A stretch of 6,801 nucleotides of DNA from Deltaproteobacteria bacterium (GCA_016218905.1 JACRCS010000154.1:1-6801); one strand, 5' to 3'; numbered from the stretch's first letter, positions 1 through 5,881 are shown. Notes: generated by a model from the letters alone, not told the origin. Program-made: numbers and translations.

Positions 1-209
1 ACGTCCTTCGCGAAAAGGGACATCTCGTGGACGGGCTCGGCGGCCCGCTTCGACGAGCCCCGCCCGCGGAAGTCCGGAGCCGTCACGACTACGCCCTCTC
101 CGAGCTGGCCGCTCACGGCGGCTGCCTTCACGAGGCCCCACATCCGGCCGTCGAGGGGAAAGGCGTGGAGGGCGAGAAGGCGAAGAGTCGACGGGTCCTT
201 CGAGGTCAT
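1..209 (-). CDS. Alpha/beta hydrolase, N-terminal part (runs off the window)
   Basis: The minus strand reads an open frame from ATG at 209 to the window edge, giving 69 residues of an alpha/beta-hydrolase-fold protein. The start reads LRLLALHAFPLDGRMW, the usual first core strand followed by the oxyanion-hole motif (HGFPLD-type, here HAFPLD), and about 30 residues later comes APDFRGRGSS, the strand and turn normally seen as 'APDLRGxGxS'. The end, MSLFAKDV, matches the segment just before the nucleophile elbow. The catalytic Ser, Asp and His lie beyond the edge, so esterase, lactonase or haloperoxidase-like activity cannot be told apart. No good Shine-Dalgarno precedes the ATG; it is chosen because homologues begin 5-15 residues before the first strand. 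The gene is divergent from the cytochrome gene. Confidence 0.75.
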   Translation of the reverse strand, partial: MTSKDPSTLRLLALHAFPLDGRMWGLVKAAAVSGQLGEGVVVTAPDFRGRGSSKRAAEPVHEMSLFAKD

Positions 210-351
210 GCCGAGAGGATATGCCCGGCGCGTGGGAGCAGGGTGATGCGCCCGCCGGTCTGGCGTTCGCAACTCCGTCGGCCGTACGTGTGGCTCACGA
301 GTCGTGGCGGTATGCTCGAAACGGATCGTCCCTGTTCGTGGAGGTTCCGTC
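210..351. promoter_or_regulatory. Divergent intergenic region between hydrolase and cytochrome genes
   Basis: This 142-bp gap separates two divergent genes, so promoters for both should lie here. The only clear signal is a Shine-Dalgarno, GGAGG at 340-344, 7 nt before the cytochrome ATG at 352. A weak -10-like TATGCT sits at 311-316 without a convincing -35 box. I see no obvious operator palindrome. Confidence 0.4.
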
Positions 352-1110
352 ATGAGGAAGCCGTGGACCTTGCCCGTCCTGCTTGCTTGCGCCTCCTCTC
401 TCCTCGTCGCATGCAAGGCTCGCGAGGAGGCCGCTCCCGCCGCGCAGGGAGTGGAGCTTTCGCCTGCTGTATCGGCGGCCGAAGCCGCCCCGCCGCTTCC
501 GGCGACGATAGAGCCGGCCCCGACCGTCGTCGCCGCTGCGTCCGCGGAGAGCACGACACCCGTTCCGCGGCCGGGTGTCCCCGTGCCCACGCCGACGTCC
601 GCTTCGCAGAAGCCGCCCGAGGCGGATACGAAGGCGCCGCCGGCGGGACCGGCTCCGAAAACCAGCGAAGCCATCGCCTCCCCTGCTCCGTCCCCGACGA
701 CGACCCCGACCTCGCTTCGCGCGCTCGCGCCGACGGCGGCTCCGCCAGCGGCTCCGGCGCTCGCGAGGCCGAGCGGCTCCCAGATAGTCGACCCCGGCGG
801 CGACGTCGCCGTTTCGCCTGCGAGGGCCGGGCTTACACGCGTCGGGACCGAGAAGTGCAAGATCTGCCACAAGGTGCAGTTCGCTTCGTGGGCTGCTTCG
901 GCTCACGCCAAGCGCACGCCGCCCCTGGATTGCGAGAGCTGCCACGGCGCGGGGAGCGAATACAAAACGCTCAGCGTGATGAAGGACTCGGTGAAGGCGA
1001 AGGCCGCTGGGCTCGTCCAGCCCGACGCGGCCTTCTGCGGCAGGTGCCACAAGGGAAAGTGGGATCCCGCTCTCCTCGACAAGGTCCACGCGCACAAGTC
1101 CGCCTCGTAA
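352..1110 (+). CDS. Triheme c-type cytochrome lipoprotein
   Basis: A 252-residue protein that probably carries electrons outside the cytoplasmic membrane. Residues 1-20 form a lipoprotein signal peptide (basic start, hydrophobic core, lipobox LVAC), so Cys21 would be lipidated after cleavage. Residues about 25-155 are a low-complexity Ala/Pro/Ser/Thr-rich linker. The C-terminal domain has three haem c attachment sites: CKICH (169-173), CESCH (194-198) and CGRCH (229-233). Extra histidines at SAHAK and near the C terminus (VHAH) are candidate distal ligands. The spacing 'CxxCH..QF..W..SAHA....DCESCHG.GSEY' is typical of cytochrome c554-like multihaem proteins. The start at 352 is preferred over an in-frame ATG at 304 because of GGAGG at 340-344 and because the signal peptide begins there. 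The gene appears monocistronic; its redox partner is not in the window. Confidence 0.85.
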   Translation: MRKPWTLPVLLACASSLLVACKAREEAAPAAQGVELSPAVSAAEAAPPLPATIEPAPTVVAAASAESTTPVPRPGVPVPTPTSASQKPPEADTKAPPAGPAPKTSEAIASPAPSPTTTPTSLRALAPTAAPPAAPALARPSGSQIVDPGGDVAVSPARAGLTRVGTEKCKICHKVQFASWAASAHAKRTPPLDCESCHGAGSEYKTLSVMKDSVKAKAAGLVQPDAAFCGRCHKGKWDPALLDKVHAHKSAS

Positions 1111-1260
1111 CAGACCAGTTTCGCCGTCGGCGCCGCAGGCACCCCAGGGCCCGTGCGATTCCTGCGTCGCGACCCAGGCGGCGTACTTCACCTCGACCCT
1201 GTCGTGGAACGGGATGAGCTCGCCTTCCTAGTGGAGCGCGAACTGATAGCACACGCGGCA
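1111..1260 (-). pseudogene. Possible decayed coding remnant, family unknown
   Basis: On the minus strand one frame gives protein-like sequence with GC-rich third positions: CRVCYQFALH, an in-frame TAG at 1230-1228, then EGELIPFHDRVEVKYAAW, followed by VATQESHGPWGACGADGETG. The composition (aromatic residues, CxxC, GPWGAC) looks more like real protein than antisense noise, but there is no ATG after the stop, no ribosome binding site, and the frame runs on into the antisense of the cytochrome gene. It may be the relic of a truncated gene, or chance. I do not recognise the family. Confidence 0.2.
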
Positions 1261-1270
1261 CAAACACGCG

Positions 1271-1292
1271 AAAACGCCCCTCTCGGGGCGTT
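1271..1292 (-). terminator. Rho-independent terminator of the tRNA pair
   Basis: Read on the minus strand this is a perfect 8-bp stem AACGCCCC / GGGGCGTT with a GAGA (GNRA-type) tetraloop, ending in TTTT (bases 1274-1271, two of them inside the stem). It lies about 33 nt beyond the 3' end of tRNA-Arg, the right place and orientation to end the tRNA transcript. The T tract is short. The stem is symmetrical, but the plus strand lacks a following T run, so it serves the cytochrome gene less well. Confidence 0.75.
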
Positions 1293-1325
1293 GCGCTAAG
1301 TCGTTCCCAATGAAGGGGAAAGGGG

Positions 1326-1403
1326 TGGTGCGCCCGCCGCGATTCGAACGCGGGACCTTTAGATCCGGAGTCTAACGCTCTATCCGGGCTGAGCTACGGG
1401 CGC
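1326..1403 (-). tRNA. tRNA-Arg (anticodon CCG)
   Basis: A complete 78-nt cloverleaf with encoded CCA. The acceptor stem is GCGCCCG / CGGGCGC with discriminator A. The D arm is GCTC/GAGC, the anticodon stem TTAGA/TCTAA has loop CTCCGGA, and the T arm CCGCG/CGCGG has loop TTCGAAT. The anticodon CCG (1366-1368 on the plus strand) reads the Arg codon CGG. It follows tRNA-His by 18 nt in the same direction and is probably cotranscribed with it. Confidence 0.95.
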
Positions 1404-1421
1404 ATCTTGCCAAAGAAGGAA

Positions 1422-1498
1422 TGGGGTGAGAGACGGGGTTCGAACCCGCGACCACCGGAGCCACAGTCCGGAGCTCTACCGACTGAGCTACTCCCACC
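1422..1498 (-). tRNA. tRNA-His (anticodon GTG)
   Basis: A complete cloverleaf with encoded CCA. The acceptor stem is GTGGGAG / CTCTCAC with one G-U pair. The D-arm stem is GCTC/GAGC, the anticodon stem CCGGA/TCCGG has loop CTGTGGC, and the T arm has loop TTCGAAC. The anticodon GTG (1462-1464 on the plus strand) reads CAC/CAT. The discriminator is C73 and an extra G is encoded just before the acceptor stem (1498), matching the G-1:C73 pair that is the identity mark of bacterial tRNA-His. It is the first gene of the His-Arg pair. Confidence 0.95.
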
Positions 1499-1517
1499 AC
1501 GCTCATCCGGGCGACGA

Positions 1518-1523
1518 AGGATA
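1518..1523 (-). promoter_or_regulatory. Candidate -10 box for the tRNA pair
   Basis: On the minus strand TATCCT lies about 20 nt upstream of tRNA-His, preceded by a T-rich stretch (GTTTTCTGA), which is unusual in this GC-rich sequence. No good -35 hexamer is seen at 16-18 bp, so this is tentative. Confidence 0.25.
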
Positions 1524-1556
1524 TCAGAAAACGTCCGTCCCGCCAGCCTCGCCGGG

Positions 1557-2759
1557 ATGGCATCCTTCCTCGCCATGACATTCACCGACGGTGAAACGCC
1601 TTCCACGGCTCCGTCCGAAGGAGCCCTGTCGAACCGGATCCTCCTCGGCCTCCTCCTCGGCGCGGTCTGCGGCATCGGCGCGAACCTCTTTCTCGTGCCG
1701 CGCGTCCCCGACGCCGTCGAAGCCGCGAACCGATGGGTCTTCGTTCCGGTCGGGCAGGTCTTTCTCCGGATGCTCTTCATGGTCGTCATCCCGCTCGTCT
1801 TCAGCTCCCTGGCGCTCGGCGTGGCGAGCCTGGGCGACCTGAAGCGGCTCGGACGGGTCGGGGCACGGACGATGGGATTCTTCCTCAGCGTGACGGCGTT
1901 CTCCGTCGCAATCGGGCTCGTCCTCGTCAACATCGTGCCGCGCAACCCCGTGGATGCCGCGGCGAAGGGCGACATGCTCGGCGTCATCTTCTTCGCGCTC
2001 CTCTTCGGCATCGGCGTGACGAAGCTGGCCGCGGAGAAACAGGCGCTCTGGATGAAGCTCCTCGAGGGGCTCGCCGACGTCACCGTCGTCATCATCGGGA
2101 TGGCCCTGAAGATCGCGCCGTTCGGCGTCTTCGGCCTGATCTTCTCCGTCACGTCGCGATTCGGCTTCGACATCCTCCGGCAGCTCCTCCTCTTCGTCGT
2201 CACGGTCCTGCTCGGCCTGACGCTCCTCATCCTGGGCGTCTACCCGCTCTACCTGAGATTCCGCGCGGGCGTCTCGCCGTGGGCCTTCCTGAAGAAGATG
2301 CGCCCCGTGATGATCACGGCCTTCTCGACGAGCTCATCGAACGCGACGCTCCCGACGACCATCGAAGTCTCCGAGCGCGACCTCGGGGTCCCGCCCCAGA
2401 TCGCCGGTTTCGTCCTCCCGCTCGGCGCGACGATGAACATGAACGGCACGGCGCTCTTCGAAGGGATCTCCTGCGTCTTCCTGGCCCAGGTCTTCGGTGT
2501 CCACCTCTCCCTCGGCCAGCAGCTCTTCGTCATCGTCCTCGCGGTCCTCACGGCGATCGGTACCGCAGGCGTGCCGGGCGGGTCCATCCCGCTCCTCGTC
2601 CTCGTCCTCACCTCCGTCGGGGTCCCCGCCGAAGGGATCGCCGTCATCATCGGCGTCGACCGCCTCCTCGACATGGCCCGCACCGTCCCGAACGTCGTCG
2701 GCGACGCCGTCTGCGCCGTCTACGTCGCAAAGAAGGAAGGCTTCGCCCTCACGATCTAG
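1557..2759 (+). CDS. Dicarboxylate/amino acid:cation symporter (DAACS/SLC1 family)
   Basis: A 400-residue inner-membrane secondary transporter of the glutamate/aspartate/C4-dicarboxylate family, with the expected alternating hydrophobic segments and re-entrant hairpins. Hairpin 1 has the serine-rich motif STSSSNATLP (257-266). TM7 has NMNGT (294-298) where most members have NMDGT. Hairpin 2 reads GTAGVPGGSIP. TM8 has the substrate/cation signature DRLLDMARTVPNVVGD (368-383), keeping the equivalents of the GltPh residues D390, D394, R397, N401 and D405. The Arg (375) fits an acidic substrate, and the Asp at 372 (Ser in DctA) leans towards aspartate/glutamate; this is inference. The start is uncertain: ATG at 1557 and ATG at 1575 both lack a clear Shine-Dalgarno, and anything upstream of 1500 would run through the tRNA genes. 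It stands alone, divergent from the tRNAs. Confidence 0.9.
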   Translation: MASFLAMTFTDGETPSTAPSEGALSNRILLGLLLGAVCGIGANLFLVPRVPDAVEAANRWVFVPVGQVFLRMLFMVVIPLVFSSLALGVASLGDLKRLGRVGARTMGFFLSVTAFSVAIGLVLVNIVPRNPVDAAAKGDMLGVIFFALLFGIGVTKLAAEKQALWMKLLEGLADVTVVIIGMALKIAPFGVFGLIFSVTSRFGFDILRQLLLFVVTVLLGLTLLILGVYPLYLRFRAGVSPWAFLKKMRPVMITAFSTSSSNATLPTTIEVSERDLGVPPQIAGFVLPLGATMNMNGTALFEGISCVFLAQVFGVHLSLGQQLFVIVLAVLTAIGTAGVPGGSIPLLVLVLTSVGVPAEGIAVIIGVDRLLDMARTVPNVVGDAVCAVYVAKKEGFALTI

Positions 2760-2771
2760 GAATCCAGGAGT

Positions 2772-2836
2772 GGGGTCTGGTCTACGTTCTACACTCTACG
2801 GCACGATCGCAGAATAGAAAATCAAGACCTGACCCC
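2772..2836. repeat. REP-like imperfect palindrome, possible bidirectional terminator
   Basis: Outer arms GGGGTCTGGTCT (2772-2783) and AGACCTGACCCC (2825-2836) pair 11 of 12 bases around a 41-bp centre that contains TCTAC three times (2781-2798). The GGGGTCAGGTCT-type arm resembles the ends of dispersed palindromic (REP-like) elements associated with Y1-type (RAYT) transposases; that link is from memory and only one copy is seen here. The element lies between two convergent genes, so a transcript from either side could fold it into a terminator-like hairpin. Its right arm overlaps the end of gmhA. Confidence 0.55.
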
Positions 2837-3382
2837 GTCCTCGATCGCCTTGCAGAGGAGGTGGAGGACGGCGAGGGTGACTTCCTGGACGTGGGCCGTT
2901 TCGGCGGAGGGGACGACGAGGCCGTGGTCCCACTTCGCCGCCTCGGCGGTGCCGCGCGAGCCGGTGACGAGAAGCGTGACGAGACCGCGCGCGCGGGCGG
3001 CCTCGAGCGCCTTCACGACGCTCGGGCTCGTTCCGGAGGTGGAGAGCGCGAGGGCGACGTCACCGGGGCGGCCGAGCGCCTCGACCTGCCGGGCGAAGAC
3101 GTAGTCGTAGGAATAGTCGTTCGCGCAGGCGGTGAGGATCGCCCCGTCGCACGTGAGGGCGATCGACGGGAGACCCGGCCGGTCCTCCTTGTAACGGACG
3201 ACGAGCTCGGCGGCGAAGTGCTGCGCCTGCGTGGCGCTCCCGCCGTTGCCGAAGGCGAGGACCTTGCTTCCGGCGCGCACGGCCGCCGCGACGGTGGCCG
3301 AGGCCGCCGCGAGGGCGGGCGCCAAGGAGTCGCGCGCGGCGAGGGCGGTCGCCGCGAGGGCCGAGAGGTGTGCGTCGATCAC
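2822..3382 (-). CDS. gmhA: Sedoheptulose-7-phosphate isomerase GmhA
   Basis: A 186-residue cytoplasmic SIS-domain enzyme that converts D-sedoheptulose 7-phosphate to D-glycero-D-manno-heptose 7-phosphate, the first committed step to ADP-heptose. The phosphate-binding motifs GNGGSA (45-50) and STSGTS (114-119) are present. The zinc ligands known for E. coli GmhA (H61, E65, Q172, H180) have matches with the same spacing at H55, E59, Q166 and H174. Length is normal (about 190). The start is GTG at 3382, which overlaps the hldE stop by 4 nt (GTGA), so translation is likely coupled; only a weak GAGA precedes it. The last four residues (GVRS) and the stop lie inside the REP-like palindrome, suggesting the original C terminus was replaced. 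It is the last gene of the operon. Confidence 0.93.
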   Translation of the reverse strand: MIDAHLSALAATALAARDSLAPALAAASATVAAAVRAGSKVLAFGNGGSATQAQHFAAELVVRYKEDRPGLPSIALTCDGAILTACANDYSYDYVFARQVEALGRPGDVALALSTSGTSPSVVKALEAARARGLVTLLVTGSRGTAEAAKWDHGLVVPSAETAHVQEVTLAVLHLLCKAIEDGVRS

Positions 3383-4833
3383 GAGGTCTCTTTCATCTTC
3401 GTCACCATCGAGGTCGTCGAGCGACCGGGAACGAGAGGGACGAGCGCGACCTCGCCACCATACGAGCGGACGAAGCGCGCGCCGACGACGCTCTCCTCGG
3501 TGTAGTCGCCCCCTTTGACGAGGACCTGCGGGCGGATCTCGTGGATGAGCGCTTCCGGCGTGTCTTCCTCGAAGAGGACGACGAAGTCGACCGCGTCGAG
3601 GCCGCCGAGGACCTGCGCCCGGTCCGTCTCCGACAGGATCGGCCGCTCGGGGCCCTTGAGGCGCTTGACGGACGCGTCGTTGTTGAGGCCGACGACGAGG
3701 ACGTCGCCGAGCTTCTTCGCGGCGCCGAGAAGCGTGACGTGCCCCGGGTGGAGGAGGTCGAAGCAGCCGTTCGTGAAGACGACCCGCCGGTGCGCGCGCC
3801 GGAGCATCTGCGCGACGGAGGCGACGTGGCTACTTTCGAGGAGCTTCTCTGCGGGGGACGACGTGAGCCCGTCGAGAAGGTCGGCCCACCGGACGGAGGC
3901 GGTTCCCGTTCGGCCGACGACGACGCCAGCGGCGCGATTGGCGACCTCGGCCGCGGCGGAGAGCGGCAGCCCTGCGCCGAGAGCGACGCCGAGCGTCGCG
4001 AGGACCGTGTCGCCCGCTCCCGTCACGTCGAAGACCTCCCGGGCGCGCGCGGCGATCCGGTGCGGGGCGCCTCCCTTTGGCAGGAGGAGCATCCCTTCCT
4101 CCGAGAGCTTCACGAGGATGGCGTCGAGGCCGAGCTCGTCGCGCAGGCGCGAGGCGAGGCGCGCCACCGTCCCGAGGTCCCGGGCGCTCTCTCCCGTGAC
4201 CGTCTCGAGCTCCTTGCGGTTCGGGGTGATGCAGGTCGCGCCGCGGTAGCGCGAGTAGTCCCTTCCCTTCGGGTCGACGAGCGCGGGAACGCCGCGACGG
4301 CGAGCCTCGCCGAGGAGAGTCTCCATGACGCGCGGCGTGAGGGTTCCCTTCGAGTAGTCGGAGAGGAGGAGGGCGTCGGCCGTCTCGAGCGCCGCGAGGC
4401 CCGCAGCGACGAGCCGATCCTCGGCTGCGCCCGACAGAACGGCGGGGAGCTCCTGGTCGACGCGAAGGAGCTGCCGGCCGTCGGCCACCATCCGCCGCTT
4501 GACCGGAGTCGTCCGGAGCGGGTCCACGACGACGTGTTGCTCGCCGCCGGGGAGATCGCCGAGGTGGCGAGCGATCCAGGCGCCCTCCTCCTCCGGACCC
4601 ACGGCCCCGCGCGCCACCGTCCGCGCGCCGAGCGCGGCGAGGTTCTCGACGACGTTTCCGGCGCCTCCGGCGCGCCGGGACATCGACGAGAGCGCCAGGA
4701 GCGGGACCGGTGCCTCGGGCGCCACGCGGGAAACGTCGCCGAACCACGTCTCGTCGAGCATCAGGTCGCCCACGACGACCGCTTTCACGCTAGGCGCGGC
4801 GGCCGCGAGTGCAGCGAGCTCACGCGGAGTCAT
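3379..4833 (-). CDS. hldE: Bifunctional heptose-7-phosphate kinase / heptose-1-phosphate adenylyltransferase HldE
   Basis: A 484-residue cytoplasmic enzyme, close to the usual length of about 477. The N-terminal PfkB/ribokinase domain (about 15-330) phosphorylates C1 of D-glycero-D-manno-heptose 7-phosphate. It shows VVVGDLMLDE near the start, GGAGN (56-60), and DVTGAGD (269-275) with the catalytic Asp275. The C-terminal nucleotidyltransferase domain (about 350-484) joins heptose 1-phosphate to AMP and has FTNGCFDLLHPGH (353-365) with the HxGH motif, plus KGGDYTEESVVG and RSTTSMV near the end. The start is ATG at 4833, with GAGGAG at 4845-4840 (6 nt spacing). An in-frame ATG at 4890 would add 19 unlike residues and has no clear ribosome binding site. 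The first 11 codons are duplicated upstream, see the small ORF. The 3' end overlaps gmhA by 4 nt. Confidence 0.93.
   Translation of the reverse strand: MTPRELAALAAAAPSVKAVVVGDLMLDETWFGDVSRVAPEAPVPLLALSSMSRRAGGAGNVVENLAALGARTVARGAVGPEEEGAWIARHLGDLPGGEQHVVVDPLRTTPVKRRMVADGRQLLRVDQELPAVLSGAAEDRLVAAGLAALETADALLLSDYSKGTLTPRVMETLLGEARRRGVPALVDPKGRDYSRYRGATCITPNRKELETVTGESARDLGTVARLASRLRDELGLDAILVKLSEEGMLLLPKGGAPHRIAARAREVFDVTGAGDTVLATLGVALGAGLPLSAAAEVANRAAGVVVGRTGTASVRWADLLDGLTSSPAEKLLESSHVASVAQMLRRAHRRVVFTNGCFDLLHPGHVTLLGAAKKLGDVLVVGLNNDASVKRLKGPERPILSETDRAQVLGGLDAVDFVVLFEEDTPEALIHEIRPQVLVKGGDYTEESVVGARFVRSYGGEVALVPLVPGRSTTSMVTKMKETS
4802..4833. repeat. Direct repeat, copy A (start of hldE)
   Basis: An exact 32-bp match to 4894-4925, covering the hldE start codon and its first 10 full codons (MTPRELAALAA minus the last base). 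The copies are offset by 92 bp, which is not a multiple of three. Sequence diverges at once on both sides (4801 versus 4893, and 4834 versus 4926). Confidence 0.95.
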
Positions 4834-4925
4834 CGTTCGCTCCTCAAGGAGGGGGTTCGGGGGAATTCCCGGCGGGTTCCCCCGAGACATCTCGCCGCGA
4901 GTGCAGCGAGCTCACGCGGAGTCAT
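4830..4925 (-). CDS. 31-residue small ORF formed by duplication of the hldE start
   Basis: ATG at 4925 overlaps the stop of the upstream gene (ATGA) and has an excellent Shine-Dalgarno, GGAGG at 4937-4933, 7 nt away. It encodes MTPRELAALAA, identical to the start of HldE, then 20 unrelated residues (RCLGG...LRSER), and stops at TGA 4832-4830, which overlaps the hldE ATG in the reading order ATGA. It is therefore very likely translated, but its peptide may have no function of its own. The likely origin is a 92-bp insertion with duplication at an ancestral hldE start, leaving this as a leader ORF that delivers ribosomes to the new hldE start. A sequencing or assembly error is less likely because the new start has its own ribosome binding site. 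Confidence 0.5.
   Translation of the reverse strand: MTPRELAALAARCLGGTRREFPRTPSLRSER
4834..4893 (-). promoter_or_regulatory. 60-bp spacer with hairpins over the hldE ribosome binding site
   Basis: Between the two direct-repeat copies the transcript can form a perfect 9-bp stem (4885-4877 with 4865-4857, TCGGGGGAA/TTCCCCCGA, 11-nt loop). Just after it, CTCCTTGAGGAG (4851-4840) is self-complementary and places the hldE Shine-Dalgarno in a hairpin (4-bp stem, 4-nt loop). Ribosomes translating the small ORF would melt both. No T run follows, so it is not a classical terminator. A control role is inference. Confidence 0.4.
4894..4925. repeat. Direct repeat, copy B (start of the small ORF)
   Basis: Exact 32-bp copy of 4802-4833. 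This copy sits at the ATGA overlap with the upstream gene and has the stronger Shine-Dalgarno, so it may mark the original hldE start. Confidence 0.95.
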
Positions 4926-5881
4926 TCCCCATCCTCCAGCCCCAGGACGAGCGCCTGCGCCAGGAGCGGCAGGACGATCTCGTGGTGGCCGGTGATCGCG
5001 TACGAGGCGCCGCCCGAGAGGACGGGGCGCTTGAGGACGTTCTCGTGCGGACGGTAGTGGCGAATCATGTCGAGGTCGACGGTCGTGAAGTTCCTCACGT
5101 CGTGCCCGAGGTTGCGGGCCATGGAGAGGGCCTTCAGGAATACCTCCGGCATGATGACGGCCGAGCCGGCGTTGATCCAGACCCCACCGTCGCCGAGCTC
5201 TCCGATGACCCGCCGAATCGCCGTGAAGTCGCGGATCGACATCTCTCCGACGAGAGCGCCGTCCATTCCGGGATGCTGGACGAGAGTGTCGGTCCCGAGC
5301 GCGACATGGACGGTGAGCGGAACGCCGGCCTTGGCCGCCGCGGCGCAAAGGGAGAGGTGGCGGTACGGGAGGCGTCCGCGGAGGATCGCCTCGCCGAGCG
5401 CGCGCCCGTAGCCCACGCCTTTCTTCCGTCCGGCGCGGAGCGCGCGGAAGATCCCTTCGCCCGTCTCGCGGCTCATCCCGAACTCGCCCGTCTCGAGGAC
5501 AGCCCCGACGTCCTCCGAAGTCCTCCCGTGATACGCGACCTCGAAATCGTGGATGCCGCTCGCACCGTTCGTCGCGAGGGCCGTCACGAACCCGCGCTCG
5601 ACGAGGTCGACGAGGACGGGCCCGAGCCCCGTCTTCAGGACGTGAGCGCCGAACGCGACGACGACCGGCCGGCCCTTCCGCTTCGCCGCGTGGATCGCCG
5701 CGGCGACCTTGCGGAGCGATTCGGCCGCGAGGATCTTCGGCAGGCCGTTCCAGAAGTCGGCGAAGGAGCCGCTCGTGGCCGGTTTCGCCGCGAAGTCCGC
5801 GCTCTTCACCTTGAACGACCGCGTCGCGATCGGGTAGGTCGTCACGGTCTCGCCCCGTCGCGGGCGATTCGTCGTCGTCAT
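4922..5881 (-). CDS. Conserved protein resembling deoxyhypusine synthase, function unknown
   Basis: A 319-residue, probably cytoplasmic protein without signal peptide or membrane segments. Strong motifs are GAHVLKTGL (78-86), a dinucleotide-fold-like stretch, ATNGASGIHDFE (103-114), TSEDV (121-125), FGM (134-136), GTDTLVQHPGMDG (196-208) and INAGSAVIMPEVF (236-248). The 'TNGA..IHD' and HPxxDG blocks recall bacterial deoxyhypusine-synthase-like proteins, which bind NAD, but I cannot show the catalytic lysine, and the substrate is unknown. Bacteria lack the usual eIF5A target, and the position between gmhB and hldE suggests a role tied to heptose or envelope sugar metabolism. The start is ATG at 5881, with GGAAAGG just upstream and a 4-nt overlap (ATGA) with gmhB; further upstream the same frame is only antisense-like Arg-rich sequence. 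The 3' end overlaps the small ORF by 4 nt. Confidence 0.75.
   Translation of the reverse strand: MTTTNRPRRGETVTTYPIATRSFKVKSADFAAKPATSGSFADFWNGLPKILAAESLRKVAAAIHAAKRKGRPVVVAFGAHVLKTGLGPVLVDLVERGFVTALATNGASGIHDFEVAYHGRTSEDVGAVLETGEFGMSRETGEGIFRALRAGRKKGVGYGRALGEAILRGRLPYRHLSLCAAAAKAGVPLTVHVALGTDTLVQHPGMDGALVGEMSIRDFTAIRRVIGELGDGGVWINAGSAVIMPEVFLKALSMARNLGHDVRNFTTVDLDMIRHYRPHENVLKRPVLSGGASYAITGHHEIVLPLLAQALVLGLEDGE

Noticed and set aside
304..351. Upstream ATG at 304 for the cytochrome
   Set aside because: It would put 16 residues before the signal peptide and lacks a ribosome binding site, whereas 352 has GGAGG at 7 nt.
295..1191. Long minus-strand open frame opposite the cytochrome gene
   Set aside because: It is Arg/Gly-rich antisense of a GC-rich gene with three haem motifs and a signal peptide on the plus strand. 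Only its start near 1111-1191 looks protein-like and is treated separately.
1228..1230. The TAG in the remnant as a recoded (read-through) codon
   Set aside because: There is no start, ribosome binding site or complete domain around it, so a simple stop in a relic or chance frame is enough.
1407..1556. N-terminal extension of the symporter frame (reads GSNPRPPEPQSGALPTEL)
   Set aside because: It is the antisense translation of the tRNA-His gene, a well-known false peptide. The gene must begin after the tRNAs.
2781..2798. Triple TCTAC as a CRISPR-like or tandem repeat array
   Set aside because: The units are only 5 bp with uneven spacing and lie within the centre of one palindromic element.
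1733..3505. 590-codon plus-strand open frame
   Set aside because: It is an out-of-frame reading of the symporter and antisense of gmhA, full of Arg/Pro, and crosses the intergenic repeat.
4834..4890. Alternative hldE start at 4890 (adds MSRGNPPGIPPN...)
   Set aside because: No clear ribosome binding site, the added residues do not resemble HldE, and ATG 4833 has GAGGAG at the right distance and matches the duplicated start.
3370..4995. 541-codon plus-strand open frame
   Set aside because: It is the antisense of hldE, low in hydrophobic order and rich in Arg, Asp and Glu, without recognisable domains; hldE on the other strand has all family motifs.
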